DNA of 64,000 nt, taken from positions 111,921 through 175,920 of the forward strand of contig NZ_RAQQ01000016.1 of the NCBI RefSeq assembly GCF_003610785.1, given 5' to 3'. The DNA is from Micromonospora globbae (GTDB taxonomy: Bacteria; Actinomycetota; Actinomycetes; Mycobacteriales; Micromonosporaceae). Both the position numbers and the translations under genes were made by a program. Within the stretch, counting starts at the first letter, position 1. Each line of letters opens with the position of its first letter. Under the pieces are notes generated by a model. The model was given only the letters and a program-made list of their open reading frames with translations, was not told where the DNA came from and did not search any database. Below, piece by piece: positions 8,413 through 16,706 of the stretch.

Positions 8413-8435
8413 CCAAACCGCACTAGCTGGTTTGG
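8413..8435 (-). promoter_or_regulatory. Inverted repeat in the fabD promoter, candidate FasR site
   Basis: CCAAACC-N9-GGTTTGG is a perfect 7-bp inverted repeat at 8413-8435 in the 78 bp between fasR and fabD. FasR homologues activate the fabD operon from this interval in other actinobacteria. The half-site spacing (16 bp centre to centre) fits a dimer. Binding by the FasR encoded next door is inferred. Confidence 0.55.
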
Positions 8436-8442
8436 GGGGATC

Positions 8443-9702
8443 CTACAAAGATCGGCGGCGATCGTCACTTGTCTGTGATGTTTTGCTCGCAGCTGGGCTC
8501 ATTGTCTGGCTCGGGACCACCGGGGCCACTGGGTCGAGCCGGCCGACCGTCAGGGCCACCTGGAGCGCGAACGCGTCCCGCGGGCTGAGCGGCGAGAACC
8601 CGGTCACCTCGGCGATCCGCCGCAGCCGGTAACGCACCGTGTTCGGGTGGACGAACAGGGACCGGGCCGCGCTCTCCAGCGTGCCCCCGGCCGCGAAGAA
8701 GGCGTCCAGCGTCTCCAGCAGCTCGCCGCCGACGCGCAGCAGCACCCCGTACACGTCGTGGCGCAGCCGCCGGCGGGCCTCCGCGTCCCCCGCCAGCGTC
8801 CGCTCGGGCAGCAGGTCGGAGGCGGGCACCGGCCGGGGCGCGTCCGGCCAGGCGGGCGCCGCGCGGAACCCGGCCAGCGCCGCCCGGGCCGACTCGGTGG
8901 CCGTGTCGAGGCTCGGCACCGCCGGCCCGACCACCACCGGTCCGTCGCCGAACGCGCCGAGCAGCTTCCCGGTGGCGGCGACCGGGTCGGGCGCGCCACC
9001 GAGCACGATCACGAGCCGGTCGCCGTGCACGCCGCCGATCACCTCGACGCCGATCCGCCGCGCCTGCCGGTAGACGGTGTGCAGCACGGCGGAGACCTCC
9101 CCGCCCGGCGAGCGCCCGACCGCCACCGCGACGGGCGGGGCGTCCGCCCAGCCCAGCGCCGCCGCCCGGCTGGCCAGTACGTCCGGGGAGTCGCCGCGCA
9201 GCAGCGCGTCCACGAGCAGCGCCTGGAGCCGGGCGTCCCACGCGCCGCGCGACTCGGCGGCCCGCGCGTACACCCGGGCGGCCGCGAAGGCGATCTCCCG
9301 GGAGAAGCGCAGCACGGCGTCGCGCAGCCGTTGCTCCTCGCCGTCGGCGGCCAGGTGGGGGACCTGCTCCTCGACCACGTCGATGGTCACCTTGATGAGC
9401 GCGACCGTCTGCTGGAGCGTGATCGACCGGGCCAGCGCCTGCGGCGCGGCCGCGAAGACCTCGTCGGAGACCTCCTGCGTGCTGTCGGCGCTGCCGCCAC
9501 CGGAACCCAGCCACTGGACGAGCGACCGGACGCCGGCCTGGGCCACCAGCATGACCCAGGAACGCTGGTCGGCCGGGAGAGCGCGGAACCAGGGCAGCGT
9601 CTCGTCCATCCGGGCCACGCTCGCGGTGGCCAGCGTGCCGGCCGCCCGCTCGATGCGGCGCAGCGTCGCGCTCAGCTCCCCGTCGCCCGGTCCGTTCTCC
9701 AC
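8443..9702 (-). CDS. fasR: FasR-like PucR-family activator of fatty acid synthesis
   Basis: A roughly 419-aa regulator with a C-terminal PucR-type helix-turn-helix (SLFVHPNTVRYRLRRIAEVTG, ending RDAFALQVALTVGRL). A GGDEF-like/PucR middle region and an N-terminal sensory part (TLPWFRALPADQRSWVMLVAQAG) precede it. In Streptomyces and mycobacteria the gene directly upstream of fabD encodes FasR, which activates the fab operon and senses long acyl-CoA. The same position and orientation here justify the name. GTG 9702 has AGG 8 nt upstream; an ATG at 9720 is the alternative start. A divergent C-terminal tail rich in Ser/Thr/Arg follows the HTH. Confidence 0.88.
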   Translation of the reverse strand: MENGPGDGELSATLRRIERAAGTLATASVARMDETLPWFRALPADQRSWVMLVAQAGVRSLVQWLGSGGGSADSTQEVSDEVFAAAPQALARSITLQQTVALIKVTIDVVEEQVPHLAADGEEQRLRDAVLRFSREIAFAAARVYARAAESRGAWDARLQALLVDALLRGDSPDVLASRAAALGWADAPPVAVAVGRSPGGEVSAVLHTVYRQARRIGVEVIGGVHGDRLVIVLGGAPDPVAATGKLLGAFGDGPVVVGPAVPSLDTATESARAALAGFRAAPAWPDAPRPVPASDLLPERTLAGDAEARRRLRHDVYGVLLRVGGELLETLDAFFAAGGTLESAARSLFVHPNTVRYRLRRIAEVTGFSPLSPRDAFALQVALTVGRLDPVAPVVPSQTMSPAASKTSQTSDDRRRSL

Positions 9703-9793
9703 GGCACCAGCCTGACACATGCCCTGACCAGCACCACCAGGCACGTCGCCACCGGCGGGTGCGCGGCCGCCGGGCGGCAGGGCCGGCGGCGCC

Positions 9794-9849
9794 GCTCAGG
9801 CCGGCGGGGGCCGCTCAGGCCGGCGGGGGCCGCTCAGGCCGGCGGGGGA
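9794..9849 (-). repeat. 19-bp tandem repeat, three copies, covering a stop codon
   Basis: Units begin at 9794, 9813 and 9832 (GCTCAGGCCGGCGGGGGCC, the third diverging at its end). The last unit contains the stop codon and final codons of the response regulator; the others are downstream copies, each with its own in-context TGA. It looks like slippage at the gene end. Confidence 0.8.
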
Positions 9850-10550
9850 GCGGGCAGGCCCAGCTCCTGGGCCAGGATCGCCGCCTGCACCCGGCTGCGC
9901 AGCTCCAGCTTGCCGAGGATCCGGCTGACGTGGGTCTTCGTGGTGCTCTCCGCCATCGCGAGCCGGTCGGCGATCTGCTGGTTGGACAGGCCGAGTCCGA
10001 GGCAGGCCAGCACGTCCCGCTCCCGCGGCGTGAGCGCGTCCACACCCGCCCCCGGCACGCCCGGACCGGCCGGCGCGGTGGCCGCGAACGCCCGGATGAG
10101 CCGGCGGGTCACCGCGGGGGCGATCATCCCCTCGCCCCGGGCCACCGCCCGCACCGCGGCGAGCAGACCGTCCGCGTCGGTGTCCTTGAGCAGGAAGCCG
10201 GCGGCGCCCGCGCGCAGCGCCCCGAACACGTACTCGTCCAGGTCGAAGGTGGTGAGCACCAGCACGTCGGCGAGGCCCTCGGCGACGATCTCCCGGGTGG
10301 CCGCGACCCCGTCCCGGCGGGGCATCCGCACGTCGAGTACGGCGACGTCCGGGCACAGCTCGCGGCAGAGGCGTACCGCCTCGTCGCCGTCGCCGGCCTC
10401 GCCGACCACCTCGACGTCCGGTGCGGCGTCGAGGATCAGTCCCAGCCCGGCGCGGACGGCCGGCTGGTCGTCGGCCAGCACGACGCGGATCGTGCCGGCG
10501 CCGGCAATCGTCGCGTCCCCGTCCGGCGGGGAGACCGGCGGGGCGCTCAC
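9834..10550 (-). CDS. NarL/LuxR-type response regulator
   Basis: A 238-aa two-component regulator. The receiver domain (about 20-140) has acidic pocket residues at DD27-28, phosphoacceptor Asp73 (VLDVRMPRRDG), Thr100 and Lys122 (LLKDTD). A LuxR-type HTH (about 172-232: LTPRERDVLACLGLGLSNQQIADRL in two parts, STTKTHVSRIL) binds DNA. The start is GTG 10550, overlapping the histidine kinase stop as GTGA, so the pair is translationally coupled. An in-frame ATG further upstream lies inside the kinase gene and is unlikely. Target genes are not evident; the next gene downstream is fasR after 131 bp. Confidence 0.93.
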   Translation of the reverse strand: MSAPPVSPPDGDATIAGAGTIRVVLADDQPAVRAGLGLILDAAPDVEVVGEAGDGDEAVRLCRELCPDVAVLDVRMPRRDGVAATREIVAEGLADVLVLTTFDLDEYVFGALRAGAAGFLLKDTDADGLLAAVRAVARGEGMIAPAVTRRLIRAFAATAPAGPGVPGAGVDALTPRERDVLACLGLGLSNQQIADRLAMAESTTKTHVSRILGKLELRSRVQAAILAQELGLPAPPPA

Positions 10551-11743
10551 GACGGCTGCCGGGCGGTCGGCAGGGCGGCCCGGACGCGCCAACGACCGTC
10601 CTGCGGGCCGGCGGTGAACCGGCCGTCGAGGAGCACCGCGCGTTCCCGCATGCCGATCAGGCCTGCGCCCGCGCCGGGCAGCGGAGCCCGGCCCGCGCAG
10701 AGCGGGTTCTCGACGGTGACGACCACCTCCGCCGGCCGGTACGCGATGTCCACGTCGGCCTCGCCGCCGCCGTGCTTGAGGGCGTTCGTCAGTGACTCCT
10801 GCACGATCCGGTAGGCGGCGAGGTCGACGCCCACGGGCAGCCCGTCCGGCTCCCCGTCGGTGCTGACCCGGACGGCGAGCCCGGCGGCCCGCGCCCGCTG
10901 CACCAGTCGGTCCAGTTCGGCGAGCCGGGCCGGCACGGCGCCGTCGGGATCGTCACCCCCGGACCCGGCCGGCTCGGCCGGCGCGCGCAGCACGCCGATC
11001 ATCTGCCGCATCTCGGCCAGGCCCTGCACGCTGTTCTCGCGGATGACCCGCAGCGCCGCCTCGACCTGCGCCCGTTCCAGCCCGGGGACGGACAGGGCGG
11101 CGGTGGCGTGGATGGCCACGGCGCTGAGGTGGTTGGCGATCACGTCGTGCAGCTCCCGGGCCATGCGGGCGCGTTCCGCGCCGACCGCCTGCCGCCGGTC
11201 CAGCTCCGCGAGGCGTGCCGTCTGCTCGGCGCGGGCCCGCTCGGCCGCCGCCTGGTCGCGGTACTGCCGCACGCTGATCCCGGTGAGCACCGGCATCACC
11301 CCGGCCAGCACCACCGGAGCGCCCATCCCCACTCCGCGCCAGCTTCCGACGACGAACACGCCGACCAGGATGGCCACCGCGCTCAACGTCACGGTGACCG
11401 CCAGCAGGCGCCGCCAGGTGCGGGGCGAACCGTAGACGCACGCGTCGTACAGGACCTGGGTGTAGACCAGCACGGTGCCGAGCGAGGCGCCGAGCAGCAG
11501 GTCGGCCACGACCGCGACGGTGCCGACGGTGAGGCTGGCGCGGCTGGCCAACCGCCGCAGACCCACGGCCACGCTCGCGGCGAGCAGCGGCGGCAGGAAC
11601 AGCGCCTCCGGCAGGTCCGGGCGCCAGGACAACTGCGGTTGGACGCCGAGACCGAACAGGACCAGCCCGCCGACGAGCGACGCGCCGGCGAGGGCGAGGT
11701 CCCGGCCCCGGGTGCCGGAACGGAGCCACGGGGGCAGTCGCAT
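10547..11743 (-). CDS. Membrane sensor histidine kinase (HisKA_3 type)
   Basis: A 398-aa kinase partner of the overlapping response regulator. Four to six hydrophobic helices lie within residues 15-155, giving a short, membrane-embedded sensor with little outside the membrane. A coiled linker (158-190) precedes the HisKA_3 dimerisation box with phosphoacceptor His199 (RMARELHDVIANHL). The ATPase domain has the N-box (ESLTNALKHG) and a G-box (GAGAGLIGMRERA). This layout matches the DesK/NarX-like kinases common in actinomycetes, many of which respond to envelope stress or antibiotics. The signal here is unknown. Upstream is a 210-bp divergent region. Confidence 0.92.
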   Translation of the reverse strand: MRLPPWLRSGTRGRDLALAGASLVGGLVLFGLGVQPQLSWRPDLPEALFLPPLLAASVAVGLRRLASRASLTVGTVAVVADLLLGASLGTVLVYTQVLYDACVYGSPRTWRRLLAVTVTLSAVAILVGVFVVGSWRGVGMGAPVVLAGVMPVLTGISVRQYRDQAAAERARAEQTARLAELDRRQAVGAERARMARELHDVIANHLSAVAIHATAALSVPGLERAQVEAALRVIRENSVQGLAEMRQMIGVLRAPAEPAGSGGDDPDGAVPARLAELDRLVQRARAAGLAVRVSTDGEPDGLPVGVDLAAYRIVQESLTNALKHGGGEADVDIAYRPAEVVVTVENPLCAGRAPLPGAGAGLIGMRERAVLLDGRFTAGPQDGRWRVRAALPTARQPS

Positions 11744-11953
11744 GGCCCGATCTCACCACACCGGCGGCCGGTCACCCTCCGCCCACGGGCGGAGGCTCCG
11801 CGCGGTGGGCTCCACCGAAGGAGGTACGCGCCGGAGCCGTCCCGCCGCGTGCCCGACCCGGGTACGCCTGCGCGGGCCGTCGGAGCCGGCCAGTACGGTG
11901 GCAGGGCACGTCGGCGGGAGCCGACGGGTGATGGCGAGTGTGAGGAGACCGGG

Positions 11954-12298
11954 ATGGCGCAGGGGGAGGCCGAACACGGCTGCGCCCAGGGGGAGCCCTG
12001 CCGGCCGGGCCACAACGACCAGCAGGCGGCCGCGAAGCACCGTCGCCCGGTGGGCGGGCTGCCGTCGTTCCCGCCGGACCCGGCCGGGGGTTGGCCGGGG
12101 GAGCGGGTCGACGAGGACGCCCCGGTGCCGCGCCAGCGCGCCGGGGAGCCGGCCCTGCCGGTCGACGCGGAACCGGTCCGGTCCGGCTCGGCCTGCCGCA
12201 GCGACCTGCCGGGCTGGGCCGGTGCGCACCGGCACGGCGCGGTCCGGCCTCCGCACCGTGGCGGCCGCCGCGAACGCCCACCGGGCCGGTGGTGCTGA
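11954..12298 (+). CDS. Hypothetical hydrophilic protein (114 aa)
   Basis: An ATG at 11954 is preceded by TGAGGAGACCGGG, a good ribosome site. The reading frame keeps strong G/C third-position bias to its stop at 12298. The product is proline-, arginine- and glycine-rich, without membrane helices or recognisable domains. It contains four scattered cysteines (two near residues 10-16) and ends in GRRERPPGRWC. It is probably disordered. It is divergent from the sensor kinase gene and is followed by a hairpin at 12332. I do not recognise a family; a spurious ORF is possible but the ribosome site argues against it. Confidence 0.5.
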   Translation: MAQGEAEHGCAQGEPCRPGHNDQQAAAKHRRPVGGLPSFPPDPAGGWPGERVDEDAPVPRQRAGEPALPVDAEPVRSGSACRSDLPGWAGAHRHGAVRPPHRGGRRERPPGRWC

Positions 12299-12331
12299 CG
12301 CCCGGCCGCTGACGGTCAGTGGATCACCGCG

Positions 12332-12359
12332 GCCGGCGGCGGGTGGGTGTGCCGCCGGC
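12332..12359. terminator. Hairpin between convergent genes
   Basis: GCCGGCGGC (12332-12340) and GCCGCCGGC (12351-12359) form a 9-bp stem with a 10-nt loop. A weaker outer pair (CCGCTGAC and GTCAGCGG) brackets it. It lies between the 114-aa gene and the membrane protein gene, which converge. Confidence 0.65.
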
Positions 12360-12368
12360 GACCGACGG

Positions 12369-13022
12369 TCAGCGGGTGCGGCGGCGGACGAGCAGCGCGA
12401 TCCCGGCCAGCCCCGACGTGATGACGAGCACCACGGCCACGTTGAGCAGCAGCAGCCGCTGAAGCTCGCCCAGCGCCTCGTCGATGTCCCGGGCCGGGTT
12501 CAGCGAGTCCTCCGGGATGACCCGCTCGCCGCCGCCGATGCCGCCGCCCACGGCGTCGTACTCGCGCTCCAGCGGCACGCCGGCGGTGCGCAGCGTCTCG
12601 GACATCGACAGCCGGCCGAGGAACCAGCCGGCCTTCGTCTTGCGGGAGTCCGGCTGCTTGGCGGGCCGGAAGATGCGCGGGCCGCCGACGGCCTTCGGGT
12701 ACAGGTCGTACGTCTGCTTCGGCGTCTCGCCGGCCAGCACGACGATCGTGTACTTCGGACCCAGGTCGGCGGGCTTCGGCCCGCTGGCCGCGCCGGTGCG
12801 GCCGAGGAAGCTGACCTGGTCGATCACGGCGTTCACGTGCTGCGGCTGCGTGTCCGCGCGCAGTCGCAGCGGCTCCGACAGCCCGGCCCCGGTGATGTCC
12901 ACGCCGGCCGGCGGCGGAGGCGGTTTCGGCGCGGCGTGCCCCGGGCCGGCGAGGCCGAGGGACAGCGCCCCCGCCACCGTGGCGGCCAGTACGGCGACCA
13001 GTCGTCTCACCCGTCGGACCAT
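12369..13022 (-). CDS. Secreted, membrane-anchored protein of unknown function
   Basis: A 217-aa protein with a Sec signal peptide (RRVRRLVAVLAATVAGALSL, cleavage after GHAA near residue 31) and a single C-terminal helix (LLLLNVAVVLVITSGLAGIALLV) followed by RRRTR. This predicts an extracellular domain held by one membrane anchor. The exposed part starts with a proline run and contains no cysteine or known motif. GAGGAGG lies 5 nt before the ATG at 13022. It is divergent from a CopC-like gene with 225 bp between them. Both are surface proteins of similar topology, but a shared role is only a guess. Confidence 0.75.
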   Translation of the reverse strand: MVRRVRRLVAVLAATVAGALSLGLAGPGHAAPKPPPPPAGVDITGAGLSEPLRLRADTQPQHVNAVIDQVSFLGRTGAASGPKPADLGPKYTIVVLAGETPKQTYDLYPKAVGGPRIFRPAKQPDSRKTKAGWFLGRLSMSETLRTAGVPLEREYDAVGGGIGGGERVIPEDSLNPARDIDEALGELQRLLLLNVAVVLVITSGLAGIALLVRRRTR

Positions 13023-13247
13023 CGCCGCCTCCTCGCCCCGTTCGATGGATGGCTCTGTCGTGCCCGTGCCCCGTGCCCCTACCAGCGACGACGACCCGGC
13101 CGGTGCGCCGGGCGTCCACTGAAAGACTCCGTGGAACGTCTCGCGGTTGCAGCTCGTGGAACAGTAATTGGAACTATCTGCGATCTCGGCGCGACCAATT
13201 GAGCAGCCGTTGATCAGCGGGCGGATCGTACCTTTGCGGAGGGGTTC

Positions 13248-13886
13248 ATGGGGTGCAGGGTCGCACGTGTGGCGCGCCTCGTGCTAGCCGTGTCCGGCGT
13301 GGCGCTCGGTGCGTCGTTGGCGCTGCCGGCGTCGCCGGCGGCCGCCCACAACTCGTTGACCGGCAGTGATCCCCGCGACGGGGCGCGGATCGCCACCGCC
13401 CCGGTCCGGATCGAACTGCGGTTCCTGTCCCGGCTGGACCCCGCCACGACCACCGTCACCGTGACCGGTCCGGACAATGTGGCCGCCGCGGGCGGGGAGC
13501 CGCGCTTCTCCGGCAGCCGGGTGAGCGTGCCGTTCAAGCCGGGGAAGGCCGGGCTCTACACCGTCGGCTACCGGGTGGCCTCCGGCGACGGGCACCCGGT
13601 GACCGGCGAGGTCCGCTTCACCCTCACCACCGGCACGCCGGCCGACCCGTCGGCGTCGGCGACCACCGGCGCGGCGCCGACGCCGTCGTCCCCGGCCGCC
13701 ACGCCCACGAGCACGCCGCCACCGGCCACGGCCGGCCCGGACGCCGCCAGCCCGAGCGGCGCGGTGGTGCCCACCGCGGACGAACGCGACGAGGTCAGCG
13801 GCTGGCTGTGGGCGCTCGGCGCCCTGGTGCTGCTCGCCGCCCTGGCGGCCGGGCTCCTGCTCCGCCGCCGCGCCGCCCGCCGCTGA
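13248..13886 (+). CDS. CopC/YobA-like copper-resistance domain protein, membrane anchored
   Basis: A 212-aa protein with a signal peptide cleaved before His34 (AAAHNSLTGSDPRDGA). The mature N-terminal histidine is the classic copper(II) ligand of CopC-type proteins. The beta-sandwich covers about residues 34-130 and ends with the conserved YRVASGDGHPVTGEVRFTL. A Pro/Ala/Thr/Ser linker (132-175) leads to one C-terminal helix (WLWALGALVLLAALAAGLLL) and a basic RRRAARR tail, so the domain is held at the outer face. GGAGG precedes the ATG by 5 nt. No CopD-type channel follows, unlike many copCD operons; the next gene, gltX, is convergent. Confidence 0.88.
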   Translation: MGCRVARVARLVLAVSGVALGASLALPASPAAAHNSLTGSDPRDGARIATAPVRIELRFLSRLDPATTTVTVTGPDNVAAAGGEPRFSGSRVSVPFKPGKAGLYTVGYRVASGDGHPVTGEVRFTLTTGTPADPSASATTGAAPTPSSPAATPTSTPPPATAGPDAASPSGAVVPTADERDEVSGWLWALGALVLLAALAAGLLLRRRAARR

Positions 13887-13971
13887 GCGCGCACGACCGG
13901 GCCGGCGGCGTAGGCAGGCCCGATCCGTGGACCGGCACCCGCCGGAGCGCCCGGCCCGGGCGGGCGAGCCG

Positions 13972-15381
13972 TCAGACGAGGCGGACGCGGGCGGCGCGCA
14001 GCCGGGTGAGCGTGCGCTCCCGGCCGAGCACCTGCAACGACTCGAACAGCGGCAGGCCCACCGTCCGGCCGGTGACCGCGACCCGGACCGGCGCCTGCGC
14101 CTTGCCGAGCTTGAGCCCGCGCTCGGCGCCGACCGCCTCCAGCGTCGACTTCAGCGACTCGGCGTCCCACGACTCCAGGGCGTCGAAGGCGGCGATGGCG
14201 GCGTCCAGCAGCTCCGCCGAGCCCTCCTTCATGGCCTTTGTCCAGGCCGCCTCGTCGATGAGCGGGTCGGCCAGGAACAGGAAGTCGACGTTCGGCACGA
14301 TCTCGCTGAGCACCGCGATGCGGGTCTGGGCCAGCGGCGCCACCGCGGCGAACGCGGCCGGGTCGAACTCCTCCGGCTGCCACGGCGGCGGGGCGATCGT
14401 GTCGGTGCCGGTCAGCCACGGCTCGCACGCGGCGATGAACTCCTCGACCGGCAGCGCCCGGATGTACTCCCCGTTGAAGGCCCGCAGCTTCTTCTCGTCG
14501 AAGAACGCCGGCGAAGGGTTGACGTCCTCGAGCCGGTACTCCTCCTCGATGACCGACCACGGGACGATCTCCCGGTCGCCGGAGGGTGCCCACCCGAGCA
14601 GCATCAGGTAGTTGCGCATGGCGTCGGCGAGGTAGCCCTCGTCCCGGTACGCCTCGAGGGCGACCTTGTCCCGCCGCTTGGAGAGCTTCTGCCGCTTCTC
14701 GTTGACGACCACCGGCACGTGGGCCCAGACGGGCGGCTTGACGCCCAGGGCGTCCCAGAGCAGCTGCTGCTTCGGCGTGTTCGGCAGGTGCTCCTCGGCC
14801 CGGATCACGTGGGTGATCCCCATGGTCATGTCGTCGACCACGTTGGCCAGCAGGAACACCGGGGAGCCGTCGCCGCGGGCGATGACGAAGTCCTCGATCA
14901 GCTTGTTCTCGAAGGTCGGCTCGCCCCGGATGAGGTCGACCACCACGGTCTCGCCCTCGTCCGGCGTACGGAAGCGCAGCGCCCGGCCCTCGCCCGGGCC
15001 GAGACCCCGGTCGCGGCAGTAGCCGTCGTAGCCGGCGTACTGGGATCCGGTGCGGGCCTGCACGTCCTCCCGCGTGCAGTCGCAGTAGTACGCCCGGCCC
15101 GACTCGTAGAGCCGCTGCGCGGCGGCGCGGTGCTCGCCCGCGTACGACGACTGGAAGTACGGGCCCTCGTAGCTGCCCCGGGCGATGCCGATCCACTCCA
15201 GCGCGGAGAGGATGCCCTCGGTCCACTCGGGCTTGTTACGGGCCGCGTCGGTGTCCTCGATGCGGAGCACGAACACCCCGCCCTGCTGCTTGGCGAAGAT
15301 CCAGTTCTGCAGGGCCGAGCGGGCGCCGCCGACGTGGAACATACCGGTCGGAGAGGGGGCGAAGCGTACACGTACCGTCAC
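13972..15381 (-). CDS. gltX: Glutamyl-tRNA synthetase
   Basis: GltX charges tRNA-Glu (and tRNA-Gln in organisms using the amidotransferase route). The 469-aa protein carries the class I ATP signatures: the HIGH-like FHVG at residues 15-18 within SPTGMFHVGGAR, and KLSKRR at 232-237. Cysteines at 100, 102 and 122 could form the partial zinc site found in this enzyme. The length is normal. GTG 15381 is the first codon; GGAGG lies directly before it, which is a short spacing. It follows the MFS gene by 47 bp on the same strand and may be cotranscribed with it. Confidence 0.96.
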   Translation of the reverse strand: MTVRVRFAPSPTGMFHVGGARSALQNWIFAKQQGGVFVLRIEDTDAARNKPEWTEGILSALEWIGIARGSYEGPYFQSSYAGEHRAAAQRLYESGRAYYCDCTREDVQARTGSQYAGYDGYCRDRGLGPGEGRALRFRTPDEGETVVVDLIRGEPTFENKLIEDFVIARGDGSPVFLLANVVDDMTMGITHVIRAEEHLPNTPKQQLLWDALGVKPPVWAHVPVVVNEKRQKLSKRRDKVALEAYRDEGYLADAMRNYLMLLGWAPSGDREIVPWSVIEEEYRLEDVNPSPAFFDEKKLRAFNGEYIRALPVEEFIAACEPWLTGTDTIAPPPWQPEEFDPAAFAAVAPLAQTRIAVLSEIVPNVDFLFLADPLIDEAAWTKAMKEGSAELLDAAIAAFDALESWDAESLKSTLEAVGAERGLKLGKAQAPVRVAVTGRTVGLPLFESLQVLGRERTLTRLRAARVRLV

Positions 15382-15428
15382 GCCTCCAGCCTACGGCGCG
15401 GCGCCAGCGTATTCGGCCAGGGGGCCGG

Positions 15429-16706
15429 TCAGGGGACCGAGCGGATCTTCACGACCAACGCGCTGCCGAGCAGGGTGACGGCGGCGGTCACCGCGTAGAG
15501 GGTCGGGTAACCGCCCAGGTGGACCACGATGGGCGCGGAGAGTGCCGGGCCGAGCACCTGGGGCGCCGAGTTCGCGATGTTGATCACGCCGAGATCCTTG
15601 GCCCGGTCGGTGGCGCGCGGCAGCACCTGGGTGATGAGGGCCGCGTCGACGGAGAGGTAGACCCCGTAGCCGGCGCCGAGCAGCACGGCGGCGACCACGG
15701 CCATCGGCCAGACCGGGGCGACGGCGAGCAGCGTGGCCGCCACCGCCATCACGAGCCCGGAGACGACCACGAAGACCTTCCGGCGGCCGGAACGGTCGGA
15801 GATGCGGCCGGCGACGACCGCCGTGAGCATCATGCCGAGCGTGTAGAGCAGGATCAGTACCAGCAGGGCGCCCTCCGGGTCGGCCACCCGCACGCCGTCG
15901 GTGAGGAAGTAGAGCAGGTAGAGGGTGCCCAGGGCGTTGCCCGTCTGCACGAGGAACCGGGTGAACCACGCCCACGCGAAGTCCGGGTGCCGGCGGGGGC
16001 TCACCCACATCGACGCGAGCAGGGCGCGCGGCCGCAGCGCCGGCCGGTGCGCCCGCGGCAGCGGATCGTCCGGGGTGAGCAGGGCGAACGGCAGTGCCAG
16101 CACGAGCACGGCGAGCGCGACCGCCCGGTAGCCGGCGGCGTTGCCGGTCACCACGGCGGTGACCAGCACCGCGCCGGCCACCAGCCCGAGCGCCTGCGGG
16201 ATGCCCACCCAGCCGGAGACGCCGCCGCGCTGGGCCACCGGCACCCGGTCGGGGATCGCCGCCGTGAGGCTGGCCAGCATCGCGTTGAAGCAGACCTGCG
16301 CCGCGACCCAGGCGAGCGTCACGCCGAGCACGGTGCGCTGCTGGGCGAGCAGCACGAGGGCCGCCGCGCCGAGCACCGCCCCGCCCGCGGTCCAGACGTG
16401 CCGGCGGCCGAGTTCGCGGCCGGCCAGCCGCAGGCAGGTCCGGTCGGACAGCGCGCCCGCGAGCGGGTTGGCGACCACCGCGGCGAGCGCGCCGAGCCCG
16501 GTGACCACGGCCAGCATCTCCTCCTTGTCGCCCGGGGCGATGCCCTCGATCTGCTGCGGCAGCAGCACCTGGATGGGGGTGAAGAAGGCCATCCACACCC
16601 CGAGGTTCGCCGCGAAGACCAACGCGATCCAGCCGCGCCGGACCGGCGCCGTCGGCTCGGCGAGCGCCGCCGGCGGCGCGGCCGACGCCGGGTCGACGGT
16701 GGTCAC
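15429..16706 (-). CDS. MFS sugar-type transporter linked to beta-glucosidase
   Basis: A 425-aa inner-membrane transporter with about 12 hydrophobic helices. MFS signatures are visible: NPLAGALSDRTC after helix 2 and the repeated form GRISDRSGRRK after helix 8. The start is GTG 16706, which overlaps the beta-glucosidase stop as GTGA, so the two are coupled. That pairing suggests import of beta-glucosides (cellobiose-like sugars) for hydrolysis inside the cell; the substrate is inferred from the neighbour. Segments such as NALGTLYLLYFLTDG resemble the GPH/LacY-like sugar branch. No LacI-type repressor is adjacent. Confidence 0.88.
   Translation of the reverse strand: MTTVDPASAAPPAALAEPTAPVRRGWIALVFAANLGVWMAFFTPIQVLLPQQIEGIAPGDKEEMLAVVTGLGALAAVVANPLAGALSDRTCLRLAGRELGRRHVWTAGGAVLGAAALVLLAQQRTVLGVTLAWVAAQVCFNAMLASLTAAIPDRVPVAQRGGVSGWVGIPQALGLVAGAVLVTAVVTGNAAGYRAVALAVLVLALPFALLTPDDPLPRAHRPALRPRALLASMWVSPRRHPDFAWAWFTRFLVQTGNALGTLYLLYFLTDGVRVADPEGALLVLILLYTLGMMLTAVVAGRISDRSGRRKVFVVVSGLVMAVAATLLAVAPVWPMAVVAAVLLGAGYGVYLSVDAALITQVLPRATDRAKDLGVINIANSAPQVLGPALSAPIVVHLGGYPTLYAVTAAVTLLGSALVVKIRSVP

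Noticed and set aside
13948..13962. Short hairpin between copC-like gene and gltX as a terminator
   Set aside because: Only a 7-bp stem with a one-base centre, which is common by chance at this GC content.
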